Source of the DNA: UBA5177 sp002413265 | GTDB taxonomy: Bacteria; Chloroflexota; UBA5177 | Assembly (NCBI GenBank): GCA_036752825.1 | Contig: DAIORV010000015.1 | Location: 1-30,280 of the forward strand | DNA: 30,280 nucleotides | Reading direction: 5' to 3' | Shown here: positions 22,712 through 29,621 of the stretch, piece by piece | How positions within the stretch are numbered: position 1 is the stretch's first letter | How the letters are laid out: each line of letters opens with the position of its first letter | Notes under the pieces: model-generated | Told to the model about the DNA's origin: nothing | Databases searched by the model: none | What the model saw: the letters and a program-made list of their open reading frames with translations, nothing else | Program-made: the position numbers and the translations under genes

Positions 22712-23797
22712 ATGCGTACACGATCTCGACGCTCGCTCATCGCCGGCGCAATTATCAGCGCAGTGCTGGCGGCGAGCCTTCTAAGCAGCGGGCGCGTCGC
22801 TCTTGGCAGCTCGGCGCTCAATCAGCGCACTCACGCTCACGCTCATGCAGCCGCTATGCAGCATGTGTTCTTCATTCTCAACTGGCTCCCGAACGTCGAG
22901 TTTGCCGGGGTTTGGGTGGCTCAGAGGTTCGGCTGGTTCAAACAGGCCGGGATCGACATGAAATTCGAATCCTGGTCGCCTGCGGTGCATCCGGAGACCG
23001 ACGTGGTAAGCCGGGGCGGGAATAGCTTTGGCTTCCAAAGTGGAGCTGCCATAGCTATCGCCGCGGCGCAAAAGGTTCCCATCGTCGCTCTATACACGGA
23101 CACCCAGAAGTCGGTATTTGGTTTGACCGTGCTGAATAAGAGCGGAATCAACAAGATCACGGATTTACGGGGCAAGCGGATCGGCTATCAGTCGCACGAG
23201 ATCTACGTGCCCGAGACGATGCTGAGCTTCGCGGGCCTGAAGCCAAGCGACTACAAGCTGGTGCCGGTCGGCTTCGACATCTCGGGGCTGACAGCCGGCC
23301 AGGTCGATGCGTGGCTCACCTTCCAGACCAACGAGCCGATCGCGTTGAACATGCAGGGCATCGGCAACCATAGCTTCCGTGCCGCGGACTACGGGTTCAA
23401 CTTCTACGATGATGTGTTGCTGACAACCCGAAGTCTGGTTCAAAAAAACCCGGCTCTGGTCGCAACGGTCACGAAGCTGGTGGCGCGCGGTTTTAAGTAT
23501 GCGCACTCGCATCCCATCCTGGCCGCCAATCTGACCGTGAACAACTACTTCCACGCTTCAACGGCCGGACCGGGCATCACCGCGGCTCAGAATCTGCGCC
23601 AGCAGATTCTCGAGCTCCAGAAGTTCAAGCAGTTCTCAGCCGACAAAAAGGGACGCTACACCGGACTGATGAAGGCCAGCGTGTGGAAGGCCAGCATCAA
23701 CACCCTGTTCAAGTACGGGGAGATCAAGCGAAAGCCGTCGGTGACGGCGATCTTCACCAACACCTTCAACCCCTACGTCAACGGAAACTACCATTAG
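22712..23797 (+). CDS. ABC transporter substrate-binding protein, NMT1/THI5-like
   Basis: This 361-aa exported binding protein begins with a signal sequence (RTRSRRSLIAGAIISAVLAASLL, roughly 1-32), then a short His-rich linker (RTHAHAHAAA), then the mature NMT1-type domain: FFILNWLPNVEFAGVWVAQRFGWFKQAGID, SFGFQSGAAIAIAAAQKVPIVALY, ITDLRGKRIGYQSHE and GQVDAWLTFQTNEP. The family binds planar heterocycles such as the thiamine pyrimidine precursor, riboflavin-type compounds and others. No cysteine lipobox is present, so it is probably not a classical lipoprotein. GGGAGGAG lies 8 nt before the ATG. Its place after purine enzymes suggests a purine or purine-derived ligand; a thiamine precursor is less likely because no TPP riboswitch or thi gene is nearby. 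Confidence 0.87.
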   Translation: MRTRSRRSLIAGAIISAVLAASLLSSGRVALGSSALNQRTHAHAHAAAMQHVFFILNWLPNVEFAGVWVAQRFGWFKQAGIDMKFESWSPAVHPETDVVSRGGNSFGFQSGAAIAIAAAQKVPIVALYTDTQKSVFGLTVLNKSGINKITDLRGKRIGYQSHEIYVPETMLSFAGLKPSDYKLVPVGFDISGLTAGQVDAWLTFQTNEPIALNMQGIGNHSFRAADYGFNFYDDVLLTTRSLVQKNPALVATVTKLVARGFKYAHSHPILAANLTVNNYFHASTAGPGITAAQNLRQQILELQKFKQFSADKKGRYTGLMKASVWKASINTLFKYGEIKRKPSVTAIFTNTFNPYVNGNYH

Positions 23798-23818
23798 GTA
23801 GGCAGCGCGCTTTTGAAG

Positions 23819-23848
23819 CTAGGGGGGACGCGCCTGCGTCCCCCCTAG
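23819..23848. other. Perfect 13-bp inverted repeat between binding-protein and ATPase genes
   Basis: CTAGGGGGGACGC (23819-23831) and GCGTCCCCCCTAG (23836-23848) are exact inverse complements with a 4-nt loop GCCT. It starts 21 bp after the binding-protein stop and ends 18 bp before the ATPase ATG. There is no T tract, so it is not a typical intrinsic terminator. It more likely stabilises or partly attenuates the transcript so that more binding protein than ATPase is made. Confidence 0.8.
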
Positions 23849-23866
23849 TACTTGCACGGAGGCACC

Positions 23867-24634
23867 ATGGCGTTCCTCGAAGTGGACGGTCTCAGCTACA
23901 TCTTTCCGGGCGCTCAGCCCGTTGAGGCACTGCGGGACATCAGCTTCGATGCCAAGGAGAACGAGTTCATCTCGGTCATTGGGCCCTCCGGCTGCGGCAA
24001 GTCGACCCTGTTGCGGCTGATCTCTGACCTCCTGCCCGTGTCCACGGGTCAGGTCCGCATCGGCGGAGAGCCTAGCAGAGCGGCGCGCCGCAAGAGAGAG
24101 ATCGGCTTCGTGTTCCAGGAGCCGGCGCTGATGCCGTGGCGAACCGCGGGCAAGAATGTCAGACTACCGCTCGAAGTGCTGGGCCGGCGTCGGGGCGGAA
24201 CCTCCACGCCACTCCAGCTGCTCGATCTCGTCGGACTGAAGGACTTCGCCGACAAGCGCCCCGATCAGCTGTCGGGCGGCATGCGGCAGCGCGTCAGCAT
24301 CGCGCGCGCCCTCACCTACGACCCCAGACTTCTGCTGATGGACGAGCCGTTCGGAGCGCTCGATCAAATCACCCGCGACGACATGAACAGCGAGCTACTC
24401 AAGGTGTGGGAGCAAAAAAAGAGCACGGTGGTCTTCGTCACGCACAGCATTTCCGAGGCCATCTACTTGAGCGACCGAGTTGTCGTGATGACTCCCAGAC
24501 CCGGTAGGATAACCGAGATCATTGGTGTTCCGTTGCCGCGGCCCCGAGACTCGGAAATGAAACGCGAATCGGAATTCTTCGAGATCGAGACCAAGGTGCT
24601 ACGCGCCCTGGACGCGAGGAGCGTTCATGGCTGA
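23867..24634 (+). CDS. ABC transporter ATP-binding protein (SsuB/TauB/ThiZ type)
   Basis: This 255-aa ATPase powers the importer. Walker A is GPSGCGKST (39-47), the Q-loop segment is FVFQEPALMPWRT, the ABC signature is LSGGMRQR (135-142), Walker B is LLLMDEPFGALD (D159, E160), and the H-loop is VFVTHSI. The sequence resembles the nitrate/sulfonate/taurine import class that pairs with NMT1-type binding proteins. I chose ATG at 23867 because GGAGG precedes it by 4 nt; an upstream TTG would add five residues. It overlaps the permease gene by 8 bp. Confidence 0.93.
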   Translation: MAFLEVDGLSYIFPGAQPVEALRDISFDAKENEFISVIGPSGCGKSTLLRLISDLLPVSTGQVRIGGEPSRAARRKREIGFVFQEPALMPWRTAGKNVRLPLEVLGRRRGGTSTPLQLLDLVGLKDFADKRPDQLSGGMRQRVSIARALTYDPRLLLMDEPFGALDQITRDDMNSELLKVWEQKKSTVVFVTHSISEAIYLSDRVVVMTPRPGRITEIIGVPLPRPRDSEMKRESEFFEIETKVLRALDARSVHG

Positions 24635-25577
24635 GACAGTCAAGGAAATCGACGAGCGACCTGGACCACTCTCCGAGATGCCGGTGAGCAACGTTTCGCC
24701 GGCTGGCGGCGCGTCCGCGGTTGCGTTGATTGGGCAGTATCTGCTGCCCGTCGTGGTGATAGGGATATTTCTGCTCATGTGGCAGATCGTTCCCCCCTTG
24801 GTCGGCCTGCACTCTTACGAACTGCCCACGCTAGGCGACACGATTACCGGCATGCGGGACGATTGGGGAGATATCGGAACAGCGCTAATGGTGACGCTGC
24901 AAGACGCGCTGGCCGGCTTCGTCATCGGGAACGTGCTGGCGATCCTCGGGGCTACGCTCTTTTCGTATTCGTCCAACGCCGAGCGCGCCTTCTACCCACT
25001 GGCGATTGTCGTGCAGACCATCCCGATTCTCGTCTACGCGCCTCTGCTGTCCATCATCTTTTTCCGGTTGCCCTTCTTCAACAACAATTCTCAAGGCGCG
25101 GCGGTGGTTGGAGTCGCGGTCCTCATCACCTTCTTCCCAACCCTGGTGAACATGACGGTCGGGTTCAAGACCGTGGATCCGCGCGTCCTCGAGCTGATGC
25201 GCCTGTTGAACGCGTCGAGGACGCAGATATTCCTGAAGCTCCGTTTCCCGTCGGCGCTGCCATTCCTCTTCTCGTCCTTGAAGATTACGGTCACCCTGTC
25301 GTTCGTCGGCGCGCTGGTCGGGGAGTACATGGTCGGTGGGGCATTCAACCCCATCGGGACCGCGCTTTCGGATGCCGGATGGCAGTCCGTCCTGGGATTC
25401 CAGACCAATCCCTTCAGTCTGGAAGGGGTGGGCGGCCTGATGCAGATCCTTTATTCCCGCCTGGATAAACCCGGCATCTTCGCGGCCGTACTGGCCGTTT
25501 CCATGATGACCATCTTGTTCTTCGGGATGATGGTGTTGCTGGAAAGGCTACTCGTCCCCTGGAGGGCCCAGGAGTAG
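24627..25577 (+). CDS. ABC transporter permease (BPD_transp_1 family)
   Basis: This 316-aa inner membrane component begins with a soluble N-terminus of about 30 residues. Six or so hydrophobic helices follow, starting with IGQYLLPVVVIGIFLLMWQI (about 35-54). The conserved cytoplasmic coupling loop is VDPRVLELMRLLNASRTQIFLKLRFPSALPF, the EAA-type motif that docks on the ATPase. The start overlaps the ATPase end by 8 bp. The stop codon (TAG 25575-25577) directly abuts the stop of the convergent membrane protein gene. It is the last gene of the purine locus as I see it; only one permease is encoded, so a homodimer is expected. Confidence 0.93.
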   Translation: MAETVKEIDERPGPLSEMPVSNVSPAGGASAVALIGQYLLPVVVIGIFLLMWQIVPPLVGLHSYELPTLGDTITGMRDDWGDIGTALMVTLQDALAGFVIGNVLAILGATLFSYSSNAERAFYPLAIVVQTIPILVYAPLLSIIFFRLPFFNNNSQGAAVVGVAVLITFFPTLVNMTVGFKTVDPRVLELMRLLNASRTQIFLKLRFPSALPFLFSSLKITVTLSFVGALVGEYMVGGAFNPIGTALSDAGWQSVLGFQTNPFSLEGVGGLMQILYSRLDKPGIFAAVLAVSMMTILFFGMMVLLERLLVPWRAQE

Positions 25578-26513
25578 CTAGGCGGACTGCTGGGAGGCCG
25601 GAATCCGATGCGTGACCGCCTCGCGGCTAGCTCCCCAATGGAGAACGGGTATGGGCGGCAAGAGGCGCGGGCTGATGAAGGGAATCACGAAATTGGCCAT
25701 CGCGAACAGCTCGAGCCCAAACGGTAGATATCCGGCATAGCCCAGCACCGGCATCTCGAAGATGTGGAAGAAGCCTACGTGGGGGACGGAGTAGGTCCAT
25801 TTCGGCATGGACCAGAAGTTCCAGGACTCCCAGAAGAACCCGCAGATGAGGCCGGCGGGCGCGAACCGCATTACGACGCCCCAGTCACGGTTCCACAGCT
25901 GCTGCACGATGGAGGGCCGCCCGAGCAGGCAATTTACGGGGTCCAGAAGAAGGAACATACAGCCCCAGATCAGTCCGAAGGCAAAGTCGGGAAACAGCAC
26001 GGGTAGCGCGATGCAGAGTAAGCCCGCCGAGAAAACGCCCAGCAGGAGCGGCCTCGGCACGGAGCTTTGCGCCGATCGCGGACTGGACTTCAACAGGCAG
26101 TCGACCGCCAGCGCCGTGATCCACACCGCGGGCAGGACGGTGCTGAAATCCATCGAGGCGATACCGACGTACCAGAGGCCCGTCCAGGCGGCGGCCCCTT
26201 CGTATACCCAGTTGTGGACCGCCTGGTTGAAGAGCTCGAATAGCCACCAAAAGGCGCAGGATACCGGAAACAGGAGGACGAACATGCGTCGGGAGTCGCC
26301 CAGGAGCGAGCGGCCGCGCTGCGCCAGCACGGCTCCGTCTAGAAAGAGAATGTACCCTACCCAGACGAAGGGAAAGTAAAAGTCAGAGAGTGGCCGGAAG
26401 CGGGCAATGATAAGGGCCTCGCCGACGATGACGAGGCCCGCCCCGAGCCGGGCATGCTTGGAAGCAAGTGCTTTTCTGAGGCCGTCTCGAAGCAACACGT
26501 GCGATTGTATCAA
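25578..26513 (-). CDS. Polytopic membrane protein of unknown function
   Basis: I do not recognise the family. The 311-aa protein has about eight hydrophobic segments. Aromatic and polar residues recur in the loops: CAFWWLFELFNQAVHNWVYEGA in the middle, then FFWESWNFWSMPKWTY and FHIFEMPVLGYAGYLPFGLELF near the C-terminus. Repeated E/N/W residues within membrane segments (FELFNQ, WESWNFW, FEMPVLGY) suggest a catalytic or ligand-binding membrane protein rather than a plain anchor. They faintly recall lycopene-cyclase-type membrane enzymes, which I regard as a weak guess. The likely start is TTG at 26513 or GTG at 26498; neither has a good ribosome-binding site. It converges directly on the permease gene with no intergenic base. 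Confidence 0.7.
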   Translation of the reverse strand: MIQSHVLLRDGLRKALASKHARLGAGLVIVGEALIIARFRPLSDFYFPFVWVGYILFLDGAVLAQRGRSLLGDSRRMFVLLFPVSCAFWWLFELFNQAVHNWVYEGAAAWTGLWYVGIASMDFSTVLPAVWITALAVDCLLKSSPRSAQSSVPRPLLLGVFSAGLLCIALPVLFPDFAFGLIWGCMFLLLDPVNCLLGRPSIVQQLWNRDWGVVMRFAPAGLICGFFWESWNFWSMPKWTYSVPHVGFFHIFEMPVLGYAGYLPFGLELFAMANFVIPFISPRLLPPIPVLHWGASREAVTHRIPASQQSA

Positions 26514-26545
26514 CCTCGGCGAGCGCCTCAGGCGGCCACATCTCT

Positions 26546-26578
26546 GGTAAAATCACGCGGCTTTGCGCGGGAGCCGCG
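26546..26578 (+). promoter_or_regulatory. Extended -10 promoter and hairpin upstream of the PAP2 gene
   Basis: TAAAAT (26548-26553) is preceded by TG one base upstream, an extended -10 element. Just after it, CGCGGCT (26556-26562) and AGCCGCG (26572-26578) form a 7-bp hairpin in the 5' leader. A ribosome-binding site (AAGGGGGAT) precedes the GTG start at 26598. No clear -35 is seen. The divergent gene starts at 26513, so this 84-bp spacer also holds its promoter. Confidence 0.45.
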
Positions 26579-26597
26579 CGGGGGATAAGGGGGATCG

Positions 26598-27551
26598 GTG
26601 CGGGAGCTTTCACTGAGCGATTCGCGGGTTGTGGGTGCCGCGATCGCCGTGTACATCGCGGTCGTGGTGGTCATGAGCTACCACTTCAACGTCTCTCTAA
26701 CTCCCGACCGGTTGGTGCTACTGCTGCTCATCGCCGGTCTGGCGACCGGGCGAGCTCGCCAGTTTCTGAAGGACTGGTCCGTCTTCCTGATCGTGCTGCT
26801 AGCCTGGCAGCTGCTGACCGGAATGGGCCACAAGATCGGTCACGGGATCAAGCCCCACGTGATGGAGATGATCACGGTGGACAAATGGCTGTTCGGCGGC
26901 AACGTGCCGACGATCTGGCTGCAGCACCGCTTCTATCATCCGGGTCGTGTCGCGTGGTACGACGTCGTGGCAACCATTTTCTACACGCTCCATTTCGTTT
27001 TCCCGATCCTTTTCGCCTTCCTGCTGTGGGTCTTTCGGCGCCGTGTCTTCGTCGACTTCATGGTCACCTTCCTGATCATGGCGCTGGCCGGCTTCATCAC
27101 CTTCGTGCTCTTTCCCGCCGCGCCGCCCTGGATCGCCGGCAACTGGTACCACGTGCTGCCACACGTGTACAAGATCTACAACGCCGGGATCACCTTCTTT
27201 GGCGGCCAGCTGGCGATGGGGCCGCTGTACCAATGGATGTTCAGCCATCAGAACTGGGACTACTATGGCGCGGTCCCCTCCGAGCACGCGGCTTTCCCCT
27301 TCCTGTGCTTCTTATTTGCCCGGCAGGTGTGGCCACGAGCGGGTTGGTTGGTGCTGCCGTACTGTTTCTGCGTGTGGGTTTCCATCGTCTATCTCGGCGA
27401 GCACTACGTGGCCGACGTGATCGCCGGCGTCGCCTACGCTTCGGTCGCCTACGCCGCCGTGAGGTTCGCGTACGCACTTGGCCGGCGAAAAGTGGATCGC
27501 GAGGTCCCGCGGGTTAGTGCGGCGGCGGCGTCCGACTCCGTGCCCTTCTGA
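26598..27551 (+). CDS. PAP2 superfamily membrane phosphatase
   Basis: This 317-aa integral membrane protein has about six helices and the two best PAP2 signatures: VPSEHAAFPF (PSxH motif, catalytic His) and YLGEHYVADVIAG (H-x3-D motif). The KxxxxxxRP-like first motif is not clear, as in the inositol-phosphorylceramide-synthase-like PAP2_3 branch. It would dephosphorylate a lipid phosphate, for example undecaprenyl pyrophosphate or a phosphatidic-acid-type lipid, or act as a phosphotransferase. The start is GTG at 26598 with AAGGGGGAT upstream. The next gene lies 50 bp downstream on the same strand and encodes a lipid-linked sugar transferase type, so the pair may work on membrane glycolipids. 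Confidence 0.87.
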   Translation: MRELSLSDSRVVGAAIAVYIAVVVVMSYHFNVSLTPDRLVLLLLIAGLATGRARQFLKDWSVFLIVLLAWQLLTGMGHKIGHGIKPHVMEMITVDKWLFGGNVPTIWLQHRFYHPGRVAWYDVVATIFYTLHFVFPILFAFLLWVFRRRVFVDFMVTFLIMALAGFITFVLFPAAPPWIAGNWYHVLPHVYKIYNAGITFFGGQLAMGPLYQWMFSHQNWDYYGAVPSEHAAFPFLCFLFARQVWPRAGWLVLPYCFCVWVSIVYLGEHYVADVIAGVAYASVAYAAVRFAYALGRRKVDREVPRVSAAAASDSVPF

Positions 27552-27601
27552 CCGCATCCCAGGGCCTCACCGCGCGGCTTCACGGCGCCGGCGCTGAACG
27601 C

Positions 27602-29023
27602 TTGTTCTTGGCCGGTGCCGCGGCCAGTGCCGGCGTCTTCTACGCCATTTGGCAGTGGGCGCATGCCGGCATCCACGCCTACAACACCAGCGTTTTCCCA
27701 CTCGATGACGCGGACGAGTGGCGGTACACGGCCTGCAGCCGCCTGGTCGCGCACGGCTATCAGCTGTTCACTCAGGTGTTCTCCGCGCAGCCTCCGCTGC
27801 TCTTTCTATCCCTCTCGACCGGCATGAGAGTGGCCGGGGACTCCATTGCCGGGGCGCGAGCCGTGGAGATTGCGTTTGGATTTCTGGCTCTGGCGGCGAC
27901 GACGTGGCTGGCCTGGATGTTGGGTGGCCGCGTTGCCGGCGGAGCCGCCGCGCTGCTGCTGGCGGTTTCGCCTTTGTTCCTGGTGTACAGCCGAGCCGTC
28001 GAGGCGGAGGGCCCGATGACGGCAATGCTCACGCTGGGGCTGGCCTGTTGCGTGGCTTATAACCGTTCGGGCCGGCGACTCCTGGCGGTGGTGGGTGGCC
28101 TGGCTCTGGCAGCTGCTGTGCTATTCAAGCTGTTCGCGCTGGTGGCCCTGTTGCCGGCCCTGTGGATCGTGCTGAGCCGGCCTGGGACACGGGCAGAGCG
28201 TTTGCGAATGGGGATAGCCGTCCTCGGAGCCGCACTGGTGCCTGTGGTGCTCGAAATGGCCCTTGTGGCGCCTTCCGCGCAGTGGGACCAGGTAATCAAG
28301 CTTCACGAGCGCGCGGGCTCCCTGAGCCTTCCTAACGCGCTTTCCAACGGCATGATCCTTCGCGATTTCTTCTCGGTCGATCTGGGGCTGACGGTGCTCG
28401 CGGTGTGCGGTCTCGCTGCCCTGGCAGCGATCCGCCGCTGGGAAGATCTGGGGTTTCTCGTGCTGTGGGCCGGCGGCTCCACGCTGATGCTCGCGCTGTT
28501 TCATCCCCTGTTTCCACATCACGCGGCAATATTGCTGACTGCCCTGGCGGTGTGCGGGGGGACCGGAGTCGGGACTGCCTGGGAAGCGCTGCCCGAGGGA
28601 GCGTGGCAGGCAGTTGTGCCGGTTGCGGTTGCGGGTTTGCTGTACCTGCTGCTTTCGGTTCGCATCGTGCATGCCGATCGTCACGTGCTGCTGCCGTGGA
28701 ACGATCCAACGGTGGACGCGGTGGCCGCGTATGTCCAGTCACATACCGCCTCCTCGGAATTCGTGGCGGCGGACGATCTGGCGGTGGCCGATCTTGCGCA
28801 CCGGCTGGTGCCGCCCGCGCTCTGTGATCCGTCGACGGTACGGCTGCGGGCGGGCTATCTGACTGCGGGCACGTTGATCGGGGAGACATCTCGGTATCGG
28901 GCCAAGATGGTGGTGCCGACCAGGGGGATTTACGTGCAGGTTGGGGAATATATGAGTTGGGTGGGAAGGAATTATCGCGAGGTGCACGGCCCGGATGGTT
29001 CTGTTTTGTACGTGAGGAAATAA
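27602..29023 (+). CDS. GT-C membrane glycosyltransferase (PMT/ArnT-like)
   Basis: This protein of about 473 aa has many hydrophobic helices. The first extracytoplasmic loop holds LDDADEWRYTACSRLVAHGYQLFTQVFSAQPPLLF, which follows the GT-C pattern of an acidic pair after helix 1 and a later PPL segment. The tail (about 370-473) is a soluble domain ending VHGPDGSVLYVRK. Such enzymes transfer a sugar from a polyprenyl phosphate donor to lipid, protein or glycan outside the membrane. The start is uncertain: the frame is open from 27518, only TTG (27602) or an upstream CTG are available, and no clear ribosome-binding site is seen. It is probably coupled with the PAP2 gene. Confidence 0.82.
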   Translation: MFLAGAAASAGVFYAIWQWAHAGIHAYNTSVFPLDDADEWRYTACSRLVAHGYQLFTQVFSAQPPLLFLSLSTGMRVAGDSIAGARAVEIAFGFLALAATTWLAWMLGGRVAGGAAALLLAVSPLFLVYSRAVEAEGPMTAMLTLGLACCVAYNRSGRRLLAVVGGLALAAAVLFKLFALVALLPALWIVLSRPGTRAERLRMGIAVLGAALVPVVLEMALVAPSAQWDQVIKLHERAGSLSLPNALSNGMILRDFFSVDLGLTVLAVCGLAALAAIRRWEDLGFLVLWAGGSTLMLALFHPLFPHHAAILLTALAVCGGTGVGTAWEALPEGAWQAVVPVAVAGLLYLLLSVRIVHADRHVLLPWNDPTVDAVAAYVQSHTASSEFVAADDLAVADLAHRLVPPALCDPSTVRLRAGYLTAGTLIGETSRYRAKMVVPTRGIYVQVGEYMSWVGRNYREVHGPDGSVLYVRK

Positions 29024-29621
29024 AGGCTCACTGAAAATTCTTCGACAATCTGATGGGGATGGCACCGCGGCTCAGGTGGACGTGCAGTTGGGGTTCCAGG
29101 CCATAGTCTTAGCCTGCTTCGTAGGAGATGGTCTCTTCTACTGACAGTCGTGGCGCCGAGATCACTGATTCATGGCGCCTGAGACGTAGCAGGTGGTGGG
29201 CTTGCTCATTGACGCTCGTATTGAGCTGTGCCACTTCATAACGGATTATCCGGACACGCGCGTGGAAGGACGTGCGGGTGGCGAGAACACTTCGGGGCGA
29301 CCTCTGCGACATTGAACGGGGCGAAACCGCAGTTAGCCCGTACGAAGATTTTGTGCCGGGGGCGGGTGGACATCCACCGCCTTCGCAGCTTCAAGTTCGA
29401 TACGCCCTGAAGGGCTGACCTACGGATGTCGAAGAGCATCTGTGGGCTGAGACGGAGTTGGAGTTTGGCGCCTGAAGGAAGATCGCGTCGCTCGGATAAG
29501 ACTGCGGTCGCGGGGAGCACCGAACACACGGACCCGGAAAGACACCGGCGCGCTCGGACCCATTCCGCAGAAGGCTCAAATCGGCTTATGTGGGCTCGCT
29601 GAATGGAGCCCTTTACCCGTG
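29024..29621. other. About 600 bp without a convincing gene
   Basis: The stretch lies between the convergent GT-C gene and the secreted protein fragment. The only open frames are short, lack ribosome-binding sites and resemble no family I know. Two small structures are visible: GGCGCC at 29150-29155 and again about 20 bp on, and a GGTGG-ACAT-CCACC inverted repeat near 29366-29379. I see no tRNA, no transposase remnant that I could defend, and no strong T-tailed terminator. Confidence 0.5.

Noticed and set aside
29024..29621. Degenerate insertion sequence or CRISPR remnant
   Set aside because: No transposase motif, no terminal inverted repeats with target duplication and no regularly spaced repeats could be seen.
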